NCBI RefSeq assembly: GCF_000368025.1
Contig: NZ_KB849211.1
Location: 640,853 to 704,852, forward strand
DNA: 64,000 nt
Reading direction: 5' to 3'
Source of the DNA: Acinetobacter parvus DSM 16617 = CIP 108168
GTDB taxonomy: Bacteria > Pseudomonadota > Gammaproteobacteria > Pseudomonadales > Moraxellaceae
Shown: one piece after another, positions 17,436-27,319 of the stretch
How the letters are laid out: each line of letters opens with the position of its first letter
Position numbering within the stretch: position 1 is the stretch's first letter
Notes under the pieces: model-generated
Seen by the model: only the letters and a program-made list of their open reading frames with translations
Database searches by the model: none
Told to the model about the DNA's origin: nothing
Program-made: the position numbers and the translations under genes

Positions 17436-19505
17436 ATGCATTTAAATTTATCTGATTTATTTTTAAAAATGCAGGAACAGCTTGACCATCCTGAAGCTGT
17501 TCCTGAAAGTCTTCTTGCCAATGAGCAGATCCTCATTGAACTGGTCAATCGCATACGACCCAAAAAACCGAATGATGCTGAAGAAGTTAAACAGCGAATT
17601 CATGCATTAATCAAAATTCTTTTGCTGACTCCCACTTCAGCAACTTTACTCCAGAATTTCCTGCTCAAGCTGATGAGCCAGTATAAACAGATCAGCCTCT
17701 ATGCCGACAGCGGCATTCTTTCGCTGGATGGTTTCTGGAATCAGCTTGGGCAACGTCTTGGCGCACATTTCCTGCCTTTAGTGGAAGATGCTAACCAGCT
17801 TAAAACCCTCGTTGGCAAAGTCTTTCATAAGCAAAGTGATGGAGAATGGCTGGACCTGATCGAAAATCAGGACTGGATTACCCTCTTCAACCTAATTGCT
17901 GAAAGCCAAAGCAACACGAATGAAAAACAGGTGTGTAAAACCGACCTGATCAAGGCCATTACTGTGTTGTCCTATCGGATTAGTGGCATTGGTCTGTATC
18001 CAGAATTTATTAATGCACAACCCGACATTATTGAATATGAGTCACCTTTTTTGGTTCAGAACCGTGAAATTGTAGAGTTCATTGAAAAGTATAAACAGCA
18101 GATACACCAGCAGGATACAGTTGCGGTGCTTGCTCCTCCCGATGCGTCACAGGCCTTTGTGATGCTGGACCAATGCCGTGAGGTTGTGCTCAAGATCCGT
18201 CGGGCAACCAAGCGCATCGGGGTCAGTATCAGCCTGACCTATTTATTGTCCTTACTGGAGCAGGCGCTTGACCGTATTGAATTATTGCTTGGTTTGCTTG
18301 CCAGTAAAAATGATTTCCACTATATCGCACTGGGACAATTAATTACTGACCTGACCCAGGCCCATTATGATGAAAAAAGTGTTCGTCACCTACTAAATTC
18401 AACCAGTGAACTGATTGCCCTGCAAGTCACCGAAAATGCCAGTAAAACAGGTGAGCATTATGTAAGTACCGATAAAAAAGGCTTTTTCGGCATGTATAAG
18501 GCGGCGGCAGGTGCAGGCGCAATTATTGCCGTCATGGCCACCTTGAAAATTTTAACGACCCGTCTGGTACTTGCTCCATTTATGCATGCATTTTTATATA
18601 GCATGAATTATGGTCTAGGTTTCATGCTGATCCATGTGCTGCATTTTACGGTTGCAACCAAACAACCTGCGATGACGGCCGCAGCACTTGCAGCAACGGT
18701 ACAGCAGCAGAAAGGCAGTAAAACAGCTCAGATTGCTGAACTGGCGGCCCTGATTATCAATATTATCCGAACTCAATTCATCGCAATACTGGGAAATATT
18801 TCAATCGCTATTCCTGTAGCGGCCTTAATTACCTTTTTATGGCAGTACAGTCTTGGGGAACCGTTACTTTCCCCTATTAAGGCAGCCAAGACACTACATG
18901 ATTTAAATCCATTTACTTCGCTGGCTATCCCGCATGCGGCAATTGCAGGTGTCTGTTTATTCCTTTCAGGCCTGATTGCGGGCTATTTCGATAATCTGGC
19001 AGTCTACCGAAAGGTCGGCCCCCGTCTAAAACAGCACCGCCGCCTAAAACGCTGGATGGGACAGGCACGACTGGACAAGTTTGCCAACTATATTGAAACC
19101 AATCTCGGGGCTTTGGCAGGTAACTTCCTGTTCGGGATAATGCTGGGAAGTATGGGAACCATCGGTTTTATTTTAGGCCTGCCGCTGGATATCCGTCATA
19201 TTGCCTTTGCATCCGCCAATTTCATTCAAGGCTTAATGACAGTAAGCGGCGCACCTGACCTTGGTTTAATCATCGTGTCATTTTTGGGCGTTATGTTGAT
19301 TGGTCTCACCAACCTATTTGTTAGCTTTACTCTGACTATTATTGTTGCTTTGCGCGCTCGTCGAGTACGTTTCGCACAATGGAAACCATTGGCAAAATTG
19401 GTACTCACCCACTTCTTAACACGACCAAGTGATTTCTTTTGGCCACCAAAACAACCAATCGAAGTAGATGATGATGCATCAAGTGAACAAAAAGTGAGAC
19501 ATTAA
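17436..19505 (+). CDS. 'site-specific recombinase' family membrane protein (PF10136-like)
   Basis: A protein of about 689 aa from a family named 'site-specific recombinase' in databases although it carries no recombinase catalytic motif that I can see. The N-terminal ~340 residues are helical and cytoplasmic-looking; from about residue 350 the protein is membrane-embedded with roughly seven hydrophobic segments. The loop GLIAGYFDNLAVYRKVGPRL (about residues 514-533) is a family hallmark. Start: ATG 17436; a GTG at 17430 is in frame. It follows ispB by only 15 nt, so is likely co-transcribed. Function unknown. Confidence 0.8.
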   Translation: MHLNLSDLFLKMQEQLDHPEAVPESLLANEQILIELVNRIRPKKPNDAEEVKQRIHALIKILLLTPTSATLLQNFLLKLMSQYKQISLYADSGILSLDGFWNQLGQRLGAHFLPLVEDANQLKTLVGKVFHKQSDGEWLDLIENQDWITLFNLIAESQSNTNEKQVCKTDLIKAITVLSYRISGIGLYPEFINAQPDIIEYESPFLVQNREIVEFIEKYKQQIHQQDTVAVLAPPDASQAFVMLDQCREVVLKIRRATKRIGVSISLTYLLSLLEQALDRIELLLGLLASKNDFHYIALGQLITDLTQAHYDEKSVRHLLNSTSELIALQVTENASKTGEHYVSTDKKGFFGMYKAAAGAGAIIAVMATLKILTTRLVLAPFMHAFLYSMNYGLGFMLIHVLHFTVATKQPAMTAAALAATVQQQKGSKTAQIAELAALIINIIRTQFIAILGNISIAIPVAALITFLWQYSLGEPLLSPIKAAKTLHDLNPFTSLAIPHAAIAGVCLFLSGLIAGYFDNLAVYRKVGPRLKQHRRLKRWMGQARLDKFANYIETNLGALAGNFLFGIMLGSMGTIGFILGLPLDIRHIAFASANFIQGLMTVSGAPDLGLIIVSFLGVMLIGLTNLFVSFTLTIIVALRARRVRFAQWKPLAKLVLTHFLTRPSDFFWPPKQPIEVDDDASSEQKVRH

Positions 19506-19657
19506 TCAATTTTTGTTATGTTTTTTTACTGAACCTTAAAAAAATCTGAAAATGAAATTATCATAAAATTTCAAGACTTGACCAAAAGTGTACTCGAAAG
19601 TACACTTTCAAACATTATATAACCCTGAACAATGGTTAAGCAAATAATGAGGTTCGC

Positions 19658-20308
19658 ATGCCGTACCTACTGCTTTGTATTGGTTGCTTTTTTTTAGGAC
19701 TCGGTGTGTTTGGGCTGGTTTATCTCGACACATCGACTTTAGACCTTTTTAGTGTTCAAGCTTTATTTGAACACCGTTCGTTTGCGCTTAACCAGGTAAC
19801 CATTCTGCTTTCTCGACTGGGTGGAATGCCATTTTTATTATTTTTAACCACTTTTTTGTGTATTTATCAAACTTGGATTAAAAACTATAAGAATGCAATT
19901 TTTATCGCTTTAAGTGTGGGTGGAAGTATTGTGATTGGTTGGCTTCTGAAATGGGGCATTGATCGACCAAGACCCTTGGAACTTTATCACTTGATTCAAA
20001 GTTATGGCGCATCTTTCCCAAGTGCCCATAGCCTATATGCTGCGACCCTTGCGAATATGTTCATGTTGCTGTACAGCGCGCATAAATACCGTAACAGCAT
20101 TATTTTAGTATCTACTTTATGGTTTGTTTTCATGGGGATATCTAGAGTTTATGCTGGGGTTCACTATCCAACCGATGTATTGGCAGGTTGGGGAATCGGG
20201 CTGATTTGGACTTCGTTGCTTTGGTTTTGGCTGTATCAAGGCAATTTCAGCAACAATTTGTTTTTAGATAACAAATCTAAATTGAGGTGGAATAATGATG
20301 TCAGCTAA
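19658..20308 (+). CDS. PAP2-family phosphatase
   Basis: A 216-aa integral membrane phosphatase. The three PAP2 signatures are present: KWGIDRPRP (about 104-112), PSAHS (about 126-130) and RVYAGVHYPTDVLAG (about 164-178). Such enzymes hydrolyse lipid phosphates such as undecaprenyl pyrophosphate or phosphatidylglycerol phosphate. Its 3' end overlaps the start of adeI by 14 nt, so it appears to be the first gene of the efflux operon transcript. Confidence 0.88.
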   Translation: MPYLLLCIGCFFLGLGVFGLVYLDTSTLDLFSVQALFEHRSFALNQVTILLSRLGGMPFLLFLTTFLCIYQTWIKNYKNAIFIALSVGGSIVIGWLLKWGIDRPRPLELYHLIQSYGASFPSAHSLYAATLANMFMLLYSAHKYRNSIILVSTLWFVFMGISRVYAGVHYPTDVLAGWGIGLIWTSLLWFWLYQGNFSNNLFLDNKSKLRWNNDVS

Positions 20309-21557
20309 GCTTTGGGCTCCTGCCCTCACTGCTTGCGCGTTGGCAACAAGCATTGCGCTTGTTGGTTGTAGCAAAGACCCTAAAGATGCACAGCAAGCTG
20401 CTGCTGCTCAAAAAATGCCACCTCCTGAAGTCGGTGTCATTGTTGCCCAACCGCAAAGTGTAGAACAAAGTGTGGAACTTTCTGGGCGGACCTCCGCCTA
20501 TCAGGTTTCAGAAGTACGTCCACAAACAGGTGGTGTCATTTTAAAGCGCTTATTTGCTGAAGGCAGTTATGTTCAGGCAGGTCAGGCACTTTATGAAATT
20601 GACGCCAAGACCAACCGTGCAAGCGCAGACAGCGCCCGCGCGACCTTATTGCGCCAGCAAGCAAACCTAAATGCATTACGCGTTAAAGAAGGGCGTTATC
20701 GTCAGTTGGTTGGCACCAATGCGGTTTCCAAACAGGAATATGATGATATTCATGCCCAGGTCCTGTTGGCTGAAGCCGATGTAGCAGCCTCTCAGGCGGC
20801 ATTGAAAAATGCTGAGATCACTTTGGGCTATTCTACTGTACGTGCGCCAATCTCAGGCCAGTCCAGCCGTTCTTCGGTAACAGCTGGTGCGTTGGTGACA
20901 GCGAATCAGGCTGATCCCTTGGTCACGATTCAACAGCTTAACCCGATCTATGTTGATATTAACCAATCCAGTGCCGAAATGTTGCGCCTACGTCAACAGC
21001 TCAGTAAAGGCAGCCTGAACAACAGCAACAACACCCGTGTCAAGATTACGCTTGAAGATGGTTCCGACTATCCTGTTGAAGGCCAGTTGGCTTTCTCTGA
21101 TGCCAGAGTCAATCCAGACACAGGTACAGTGACCTTGCGTGCAGTGTTCTCAAATCCAAACCACCTGTTGTTACCAGGTATGTATGCAACTGCCAAGATT
21201 TCACAGGGCATCATTCCAAATGCCTACCTGATTCCACAGGTGGCTGTGTCACGTCTACCAACAGGACAGGCGATTGCCTTGATTGTAAATGCGAAGAATA
21301 CGGTTGAAGCGCGCCCAATCACAACGGTTGGTGTGAAAGCTCAGGACTGGATTGTCACCGATGGCTTACAGGCGGGTGACAAGATTGTGGTTGATGGTGT
21401 TGCCAAGGTTAAGGAAGGCCAGCAAGTTTCTGTAAAACCTTACCAGCCACAGGCAAAAGCACCACAAGGTCAAAATGCTACACCACCAGCCGCCGCTGAA
21501 CAACAAAAGCAAGCCGATTCAGCAAAAGCTGAACAAAAAGCTACTTCACAAGCTTAA
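20295..21557 (+). CDS. adeI: RND efflux membrane-fusion protein AdeI
   Basis: A 420-aa periplasmic adaptor of the AdeIJK multidrug pump. Lipobox ALVGC with Cys25 predicts a lipid anchor. The barrel-sandwich hybrid and hairpin pattern is clear (YQVSEVRPQTGGVILKRLFA; then the helical hairpin; then GYSTVRAPISGQSS). The C-terminal tail is rich in Gln, Ala and Lys. The N-terminus MMSAKLWAPALTAC matches AdeI of Acinetobacter. Recognition is from memory of that protein. Confidence 0.94.
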   Translation: MMSAKLWAPALTACALATSIALVGCSKDPKDAQQAAAAQKMPPPEVGVIVAQPQSVEQSVELSGRTSAYQVSEVRPQTGGVILKRLFAEGSYVQAGQALYEIDAKTNRASADSARATLLRQQANLNALRVKEGRYRQLVGTNAVSKQEYDDIHAQVLLAEADVAASQAALKNAEITLGYSTVRAPISGQSSRSSVTAGALVTANQADPLVTIQQLNPIYVDINQSSAEMLRLRQQLSKGSLNNSNNTRVKITLEDGSDYPVEGQLAFSDARVNPDTGTVTLRAVFSNPNHLLLPGMYATAKISQGIIPNAYLIPQVAVSRLPTGQAIALIVNAKNTVEARPITTVGVKAQDWIVTDGLQAGDKIVVDGVAKVKEGQQVSVKPYQPQAKAPQGQNATPPAAAEQQKQADSAKAEQKATSQA

Positions 21558-21569
21558 GGGGTAGATTGC

Positions 21570-24500
21570 ATGGCTCAATTTTTTATCCATCGCCCAATTT
21601 TTGCATGGGTGATCGCACTGGTCATTATGTTGGCGGGTATTATCACGCTCACAAAAATGCCAGTTGCACAATATCCGACAATTGCCCCCCCCACGGTAAC
21701 GATTTCTGCAACTTATCCTGGGGCTTCTGCGCAAACCGTTGAAAATACGGTCACCCAAATCATTGAACAACAAATGAATGGTTTGGATGGTTTACGTTAC
21801 ATTTCATCGAATAGTGCGGGTAATGGTCAAGCATCAATTAACTTGAACTTCGCACAAGGTGTCGATCCAGATATCGCCCAAGTACAAGTTCAAAACAAAC
21901 TGCAATCAGCAACAGCACTGTTACCTGCTGACGTACAACGTCAAGGTGTAAAAGTGACGAAGTCTGGTGCAAGCTTCTTGCAAGTTATTGCATTTTATTC
22001 GCCAGATAACAGCCTTTCTGCTTCTGACATTAAAGATTATGTGAACTCAAATATTTCTGAGCCACTGAGTCGTGTGGCAGGTGTAGGTGAACTCCAAGTA
22101 TTTGGTGGTTCATACGCCATGCGTATCTGGCTGGACCCTGCCAAATTAAGCAGTTTCAATTTAACACCAACGGATGTTGCAGCGGCAATTCGTGCACAAA
22201 ATGCACAGGTTGCAGTGGGTCAGTTGGGTGGTGCTCCATCCGTCAATGGCCAAGTTCTTAACGCAACGGTAAATGCACAAACCATGTTGCAAACCCCTGA
22301 ACAGTTTAAAAACATCTTCCTGAAAAATACCTCAGGTGGTGCACAAGTTCGTTTGGGTGATGTTGCACGTGTCGAACTCGGTTCAGATAACTATCAATTT
22401 GACTCAAAGTTCAATGGTAAACCTGCAGGTGGTGTCGCAATCAAACTGGCAACAGGTGCCAACGCATTGGATACTGCTGCTGCGGTTGAAAAACGTTTAT
22501 CTGAGTTACGTCATAACTATCCGAGCGGTTTAAAAGACAAGCTAGCCTATGACACCACACCATTTATTCGTCTTTCGATTGAAAGTGTTGTGCACACGCT
22601 CATTGAAGCGGTTGTCTTGGTATTTATCGTAATGTTCTTGTTCTTACAGAACTGGCGCGCAACGATTATTCCAACATTGGCAGTTCCTGTGGTTGTGTTG
22701 GGTACATTTGCCGTGATTAATATCTTCGGCTTCTCAATCAACACCCTCACCATGTTTGCAATGGTACTGGCCATCGGTCTATTGGTGGATGACGCCATTG
22801 TCGTGGTCGAGAACGTTGAACGGGTAATGCAGGAAGAACATCTGGAACCTGTCCCTGCGACCGAAAAGTCGATGAGTCAGATTTCAGGCGCCTTAGTCGG
22901 TATTACCAGTGTGTTAACAGCGGTATTCGTACCGATGGCGTTCTTTAGTGGAACCACTGGGGTAATTTATCGTCAATTCTCGATCACGCTGGTTACTGCG
23001 ATGATCTTGTCATTGATCGTAGCACTTACCTTTACCCCTGCCCTATGTGCAACCTTGTTAAAACAGCACGATCCAAACAAGCAGGAAAGCAACAATATTT
23101 TCGCGCGTTTCTTCCGTTGGTTTAACCGTAGCTTTGAAAGACTTTCGGAGAAATACCAAGGCGGTGTCAATCGTATGACCCACCACAAGTTATTCTCTGG
23201 GGTACTTTATATTGTTGTGATTGCCGCTTTGGTTGGCATTTATAAAGTTTTGCCATCTTCATTCTTACCAGAAGAAGACCAAGGTGTGGTGATGACACTG
23301 GTTCAGTTACCACCGAGCGCGAGCTTGGAACGAACCGACAAAGTCATCGATACCATGACAGGCTATTTCTTGAATAAGGAAAAAGAAAATGTAGAGTCAA
23401 TCTTTACAGTTGCTGGTTTCTCATTCACAGGGGTGGGTCAAAACGCGGGTCTTGCCTTTATTAAATTAAAAGACTGGAGTGAGCGTACGACACCAGAATC
23501 ACAAATCGGTGCCATCATTCAACGTGGTATGGCATTGAACATGATTGTGAAAGATGCGTCTTACATCATGCCATTGCAGTTACCCGCAATGCCTGAATTG
23601 GGTGTCGCTTCTGGTTTCGATATCCAGTTAAAAGATGCCAGCGGTCAAGGGCATGAAAAACTCATTGCTGCTCGTAATGCGATTTTAGGTATGGCATCAC
23701 AAGACAAACGTCTTGCGGGTGTACGTCCAAATGGTCAAGAAGATACACCACAGTACCAGATCACCATTGATCAAGCGCAAGCAGGTGCAATGGGTGTCAG
23801 TATTGCCGATATTAACAGCACCATGAGCATGGCTTGGGGTGGTTCATATATCAATGACTTCGTTGACCGTGGTCGTGTGAAGAAAGTTTATGTCCAAGGT
23901 GAAGCGGATACACGCATGATGCCTGAAGACTTGAACAAGTGGTATGTGCGTAACAACAAAGGCGAAATGGTTCCTTTCTCTGGCTTTGCCAAAGGTGAAT
24001 GGACCTATGGTTCACCACGTCTAGAGCGTTATAACGGCGTATCATCTGTTAACATTCAAGGTACGCCTGCACCGGGTGTCAGCTCTGGTGATGCAATGTT
24101 GGCAATGGAAGAAATCATTGGTAAGTTACCTTCTATGGGCTTAACCGGTTTCGACTATGAATGGACAGGTTTATCTTTAGAAGAACGTGATTCTGGTAGC
24201 CAAACAGCACCTCTTCTTGTTCTTTCATTATTAATCGTATTCCTGTGTCTTGCTGCACTCTATGAAAGCTGGTCTGTACCTGTTTCGGTATTGCTGGTTG
24301 TACCTTTAGGTATCGTCGGTGCATTTGCCTTGACATGGTTAGGTATGCTGATTAAAGGTGATCCAAACTTATCCTTTAACATTTACTTCCAGGTTGCAAT
24401 TGTTGCCGTAATTGGTCTATCCGCGAAGAATGCGATTTTGATCGTCGAATTTGCGAAAGAATTACAGGAACAAGGCGAAGAACTCTTTGAAGCAACATTA

Positions 24501-24743
24501 CATGCTGCCAAAATGCGTTTACGTCCAATTATCATGACTACACTTGCATTCGGTTTCGGTGTTTTACCGCTCGCCCTAGCAAGCGGTGCTGGCGCAGGTA
24601 GCCAACACTCGGTCGGTTATGGTGTACTTGGTGGTGTAATTTCTTCAACACTTTTAGGTATTTTCTTCATCCCTGTATTCTTCGTGTGGATTCGTAGTAT
24701 CTTTAAGTACAAACCTAAAACTTTAAATACTCAGGAGCATTGA
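21570..24743 (+). CDS. adeJ: RND multidrug efflux transporter AdeJ
   Basis: A 1057-aa proton-driven RND transporter, the inner-membrane pump of AdeIJK, exporting many antibiotics and detergents and helping lipid homeostasis. The 12-TM, two-large-loop layout is complete. The proton-relay aspartates lie in VLAIGLLVDDAIVVVENV (TM4), and the conserved GLSAKNAILIVEFAKE follows in the second half. It starts 12 nt after adeI and ends at the adeK start region. Confidence 0.96.
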   Translation: MAQFFIHRPIFAWVIALVIMLAGIITLTKMPVAQYPTIAPPTVTISATYPGASAQTVENTVTQIIEQQMNGLDGLRYISSNSAGNGQASINLNFAQGVDPDIAQVQVQNKLQSATALLPADVQRQGVKVTKSGASFLQVIAFYSPDNSLSASDIKDYVNSNISEPLSRVAGVGELQVFGGSYAMRIWLDPAKLSSFNLTPTDVAAAIRAQNAQVAVGQLGGAPSVNGQVLNATVNAQTMLQTPEQFKNIFLKNTSGGAQVRLGDVARVELGSDNYQFDSKFNGKPAGGVAIKLATGANALDTAAAVEKRLSELRHNYPSGLKDKLAYDTTPFIRLSIESVVHTLIEAVVLVFIVMFLFLQNWRATIIPTLAVPVVVLGTFAVINIFGFSINTLTMFAMVLAIGLLVDDAIVVVENVERVMQEEHLEPVPATEKSMSQISGALVGITSVLTAVFVPMAFFSGTTGVIYRQFSITLVTAMILSLIVALTFTPALCATLLKQHDPNKQESNNIFARFFRWFNRSFERLSEKYQGGVNRMTHHKLFSGVLYIVVIAALVGIYKVLPSSFLPEEDQGVVMTLVQLPPSASLERTDKVIDTMTGYFLNKEKENVESIFTVAGFSFTGVGQNAGLAFIKLKDWSERTTPESQIGAIIQRGMALNMIVKDASYIMPLQLPAMPELGVASGFDIQLKDASGQGHEKLIAARNAILGMASQDKRLAGVRPNGQEDTPQYQITIDQAQAGAMGVSIADINSTMSMAWGGSYINDFVDRGRVKKVYVQGEADTRMMPEDLNKWYVRNNKGEMVPFSGFAKGEWTYGSPRLERYNGVSSVNIQGTPAPGVSSGDAMLAMEEIIGKLPSMGLTGFDYEWTGLSLEERDSGSQTAPLLVLSLLIVFLCLAALYESWSVPVSVLLVVPLGIVGAFALTWLGMLIKGDPNLSFNIYFQVAIVAVIGLSAKNAILIVEFAKELQEQGEELFEATLHAAKMRLRPIIMTTLAFGFGVLPLALASGAGAGSQHSVGYGVLGGVISSTLLGIFFIPVFFVWIRSIFKYKPKTLNTQEH

Positions 24744-24748
24744 TCGTG

Positions 24749-26209
24749 ATGCAAACTGTATGGTCTATTTCCAGTCGTGGCATTGCAATCTCTGCCCTCG
24801 CGCTATCTTTGGCTGCCTGCCAAAGCATGCGCGGGCCAGAGCCTGTGGTAAGCTCAGATGTTCCTGAAAGCTTCGCGTCTTACGGCAATGCTTCTGGAAC
24901 ATCAATCGCAGAACAAGGTTACAAAGATTTCTTTGCTGACCAACGTTTGCTGCAAGTGATTGATCTGGCGCTTGCCAATAACCGTGATTTACGTACTGCG
25001 GCTTTGAATATCCAAAAAGCACAACAGCAATACCAAATCTCGGAAAACAATCAGTTACCAACGATTGGCGCAAGTGGTAGTGCGGTTCGTCAAGTCACCC
25101 CTACTCGTGATCCAAATAACCCATATTCAACCTATCAAGTCGGTTTAGGCCTAACTTCATATGAGTTGGATTTCTGGGGTCGTGTACGTAGCTTGAAAGA
25201 TGCGGCACTAGACAGCTACCTTGCGACACAAAGTGCGCGTGATGCCACACAAATTAGTTTAATCAGCCAGATCACTCAGACGTGGTTGAATTATTCGTAT
25301 GCAAGTGCACAGTTGAAACTTGCAAATCAAACCCTCAAGGTACAGCAAGACTCGTTTAACCTGAACAAGAAACGTTTCGATGTGGGCATTGATAGTGAGA
25401 TTCCATTGCGTCAGGCGCAAATTTCGGTTGAAACCGCACGTAATGATGTTGCCAACTACAAAACACAGATCGCACAAGCACAAAACTTGTTAAATTTACT
25501 TGTTGGTCAAACAGTTCCTCAAAACTTATTGCCACAACAGCAAATTTCTCAAATTACCAAACAAAGCGCTTTAAGTGCTGGTTTACCAAGTGACTTGCTC
25601 AATAATCGCCCAGATATCAAGGCGGCTGAATATCAACTCAGTGCCGCAGGTGCAAATATTGGTGCAGCCAAAGCACAACTTTACCCGACGATTAGCCTGA
25701 CAGGTTCGGCAGGTTATGCTTCAACAGATTTGAGCAACCTTTTTAAGGCGGGTAATGCAGCTTGGTCAATTGGGCCAAATATTAGCTTGCCAATCTTCGA
25801 TTGGGGTACACGTAAAGCCAACATCAAGATTTCAGAGACTGATCAGAAAATTGCCTTGGCAAACTATGAAAAGTCAGTTCAATCTGCTTTCCGTGAAGTG
25901 AATGATGCCTTGGCAACCCGTGCCAACATTGGTGATCGTTTAACCGCGCAACGCCGTTTAGTGGATGCAACCAACACGACCTATAAGCTGTCTAACGCCC
26001 GTTTCCGTGCAGGTATTGATAGTTATTTAACCGTGTTGGATGCCCAGCGTTCAGCGTATTCGGCTGAGCAAGGTTTACTGCTGTTACAGCAGGCAAACCT
26101 GAACAACCAAGTTGAGCTTTACAAAACATTGGGTGGCGGTTTAAAGACCAATACCAGTGATACAGTGACGCCTCAACCCTCTAGTGCTAAAATACATGCT
26201 GCACAATAA
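24749..26209 (+). CDS. adeK: outer-membrane efflux channel AdeK
   Basis: A TolC-like outer-membrane lipoprotein of about 486 aa, the exit duct of the pump. The signal peptide ends with lipobox LAAC. The family repeats are visible, including the two long helical hairpins and SYELDFWGRVRSLKDAA. ATG 24749 has AGGAG upstream; GTG 24746 or TTG 24740 are in-frame alternatives that would overlap the adeJ stop. A terminator follows, so the unit PAP2-adeIJK ends here. The repressor gene adeN is not in the window. Confidence 0.94.
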   Translation: MQTVWSISSRGIAISALALSLAACQSMRGPEPVVSSDVPESFASYGNASGTSIAEQGYKDFFADQRLLQVIDLALANNRDLRTAALNIQKAQQQYQISENNQLPTIGASGSAVRQVTPTRDPNNPYSTYQVGLGLTSYELDFWGRVRSLKDAALDSYLATQSARDATQISLISQITQTWLNYSYASAQLKLANQTLKVQQDSFNLNKKRFDVGIDSEIPLRQAQISVETARNDVANYKTQIAQAQNLLNLLVGQTVPQNLLPQQQISQITKQSALSAGLPSDLLNNRPDIKAAEYQLSAAGANIGAAKAQLYPTISLTGSAGYASTDLSNLFKAGNAAWSIGPNISLPIFDWGTRKANIKISETDQKIALANYEKSVQSAFREVNDALATRANIGDRLTAQRRLVDATNTTYKLSNARFRAGIDSYLTVLDAQRSAYSAEQGLLLLQQANLNNQVELYKTLGGGLKTNTSDTVTPQPSSAKIHAAQ

Positions 26210-26232
26210 ACCTTAATAAGATGTACTATCTA

Positions 26233-26263
26233 TAGCCATCTCCCGAGATGGCTAGTTTATTTT
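26233..26263 (+). terminator. adeIJK terminator
   Basis: TAGCCATCTC-CC-GAGATGGCTA is a perfect 10-bp stem followed by GTTTATTTT. Confidence 0.75.
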
Positions 26264-26355
26264 GAGTCCGACTGAATAATAGTTTAACCCCAAATGATTG
26301 GCATATTGTGCCGCTTCGGCACGCGATGAAATTCCCAGTTTACAGGTTATTTCTA
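26252..26355 (-). pseudogene. remnant of a LuxR/NarL-type regulator C-terminus
   Basis: On the minus strand one frame reads CKLGISSRAEAAQYANHLGL and then NYYSVGLKIN before a stop. This matches the closing helix of LuxR/NarL HTH domains (typically KLGVSSRTEAAxxAxxxGL). The residues before it do not continue the HTH and soon meet no recognisable domain, so only about 25-30 residues of a once longer gene remain. It overlaps the adeK terminator. Confidence 0.45.
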
Positions 26356-26498
26356 TCACACCATTAAATAACCATCTCACTTTCAATCAAAATGGCTTGG
26401 TATATTCCCAAGCTATATTTATGAGAATTACCTTTTTAAGCTTTTCTCATCCCTCATGTTGTTTTATCTTTAATACAGTATTTTTATTCGAGATCAAT

Positions 26499-26849
26499 AT
26501 GTTACTCAGCAGCTTGGAATCTGTACCTGGTCATGAAATTTTACGTCAGCTTGATGTGGTGTATGGCAGCACTGTCCGCAGTAAGCACGTGGGTCGCGAC
26601 CTGATGGCGGGTTTAAAAAATATTGTGGGCGGCGAATTGACAGGTTATACCGAACTTCTTGAGGAATCCCGTCAGGAAGCCACACAACGCATGATCGACA
26701 AGGCACGCGGTTTAGGTGCCAATGCGATTGTGGGGATTCGCTTTTCCACATCGAATATTGCCCAAGGCGCGTCCGAACTTTTTGTATATGGTACGGCTGT
26801 CGTGGTTCAGCCTGTGGCGCCTAAACTTCCTGATCCATTTGGCGCATAG
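26499..26849 (+). CDS. YbjQ/UPF0145-family protein
   Basis: A 116-aa protein of the YbjQ (putative heavy-metal-binding) family, a pentameric fold of unknown function. Seen: YTELLEESRQEATQRMIDKA, GANAIVGIRFSTS and the closing YGTAVVVQP. The frame is open from 26298, but that extension lies in the region of a decayed LuxR remnant, and the family N-terminus fits ATG 26499. The next gene is a second member of the same family 8 nt downstream. Confidence 0.85.
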   Translation: MLLSSLESVPGHEILRQLDVVYGSTVRSKHVGRDLMAGLKNIVGGELTGYTELLEESRQEATQRMIDKARGLGANAIVGIRFSTSNIAQGASELFVYGTAVVVQPVAPKLPDPFGA

Positions 26850-26857
26850 GCAATATA

Positions 26858-27295
26858 ATGGATGGATTAATTTTTCAGATCGTTATTTTTCTGATTCTTT
26901 TTTCAGTCGGTTGGGGTTTTGGTCGTCATATTGAACAAAAACACCTACGCGAACTGGATGAGAAAGAAAGACAACTTGCCCATATCCGCATTGATACCAA
27001 CCGCTTTGTTGAAACGACTGCAAAAGGTCAACTGGTAAGCAGCAATGTGGTGATCTCACATGATTATTTTAAATATGTGCTTGCCACCATTAAAAACTTC
27101 TTTGGTGGTCCTCTTGTCAGCTATGAAAGTTTGGTAGAACGGGCACGGCGTGAGGCAATGGTTCGGCTCAAGCAGGAAGCACACAGGATGGGAGCAAACC
27201 AAATCATGGGGGTTCGTCTCAGCACCACTGAACTGGGGATGCAAGGTGGCATGGTTGAAGTGTTTGCTTATGGCACGGCTATTTTAAATGAGTAA
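26858..27295 (+). CDS. YbjQ-family protein with N-terminal membrane anchor
   Basis: A 145-aa paralogue of the preceding protein. An N-terminal hydrophobic helix (residues 2-22) is followed by a short charged linker and the YbjQ domain (SYESLVERARREAMVRLKQE, GANQIMGVRLSTTE, YGTAIL). The tandem pair, soluble plus anchored, suggests a mixed complex at the membrane; that is inference. Its 3' end shares a bidirectional terminator with the convergent dehydrogenase. Confidence 0.82.
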   Translation: MDGLIFQIVIFLILFSVGWGFGRHIEQKHLRELDEKERQLAHIRIDTNRFVETTAKGQLVSSNVVISHDYFKYVLATIKNFFGGPLVSYESLVERARREAMVRLKQEAHRMGANQIMGVRLSTTELGMQGGMVEVFAYGTAILNE

Positions 27296-27319
27296 AAGGG
27301 AGCAAAAGCCCCTTTTACT
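27291..27319. terminator. bidirectional terminator overlapping two convergent gene ends
   Basis: AGTAAAAGGG and CCCCTTTTACTT pair across a short loop. The hairpin includes the last bases of both flanking genes, so it can terminate transcripts from either side. Confidence 0.7.
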
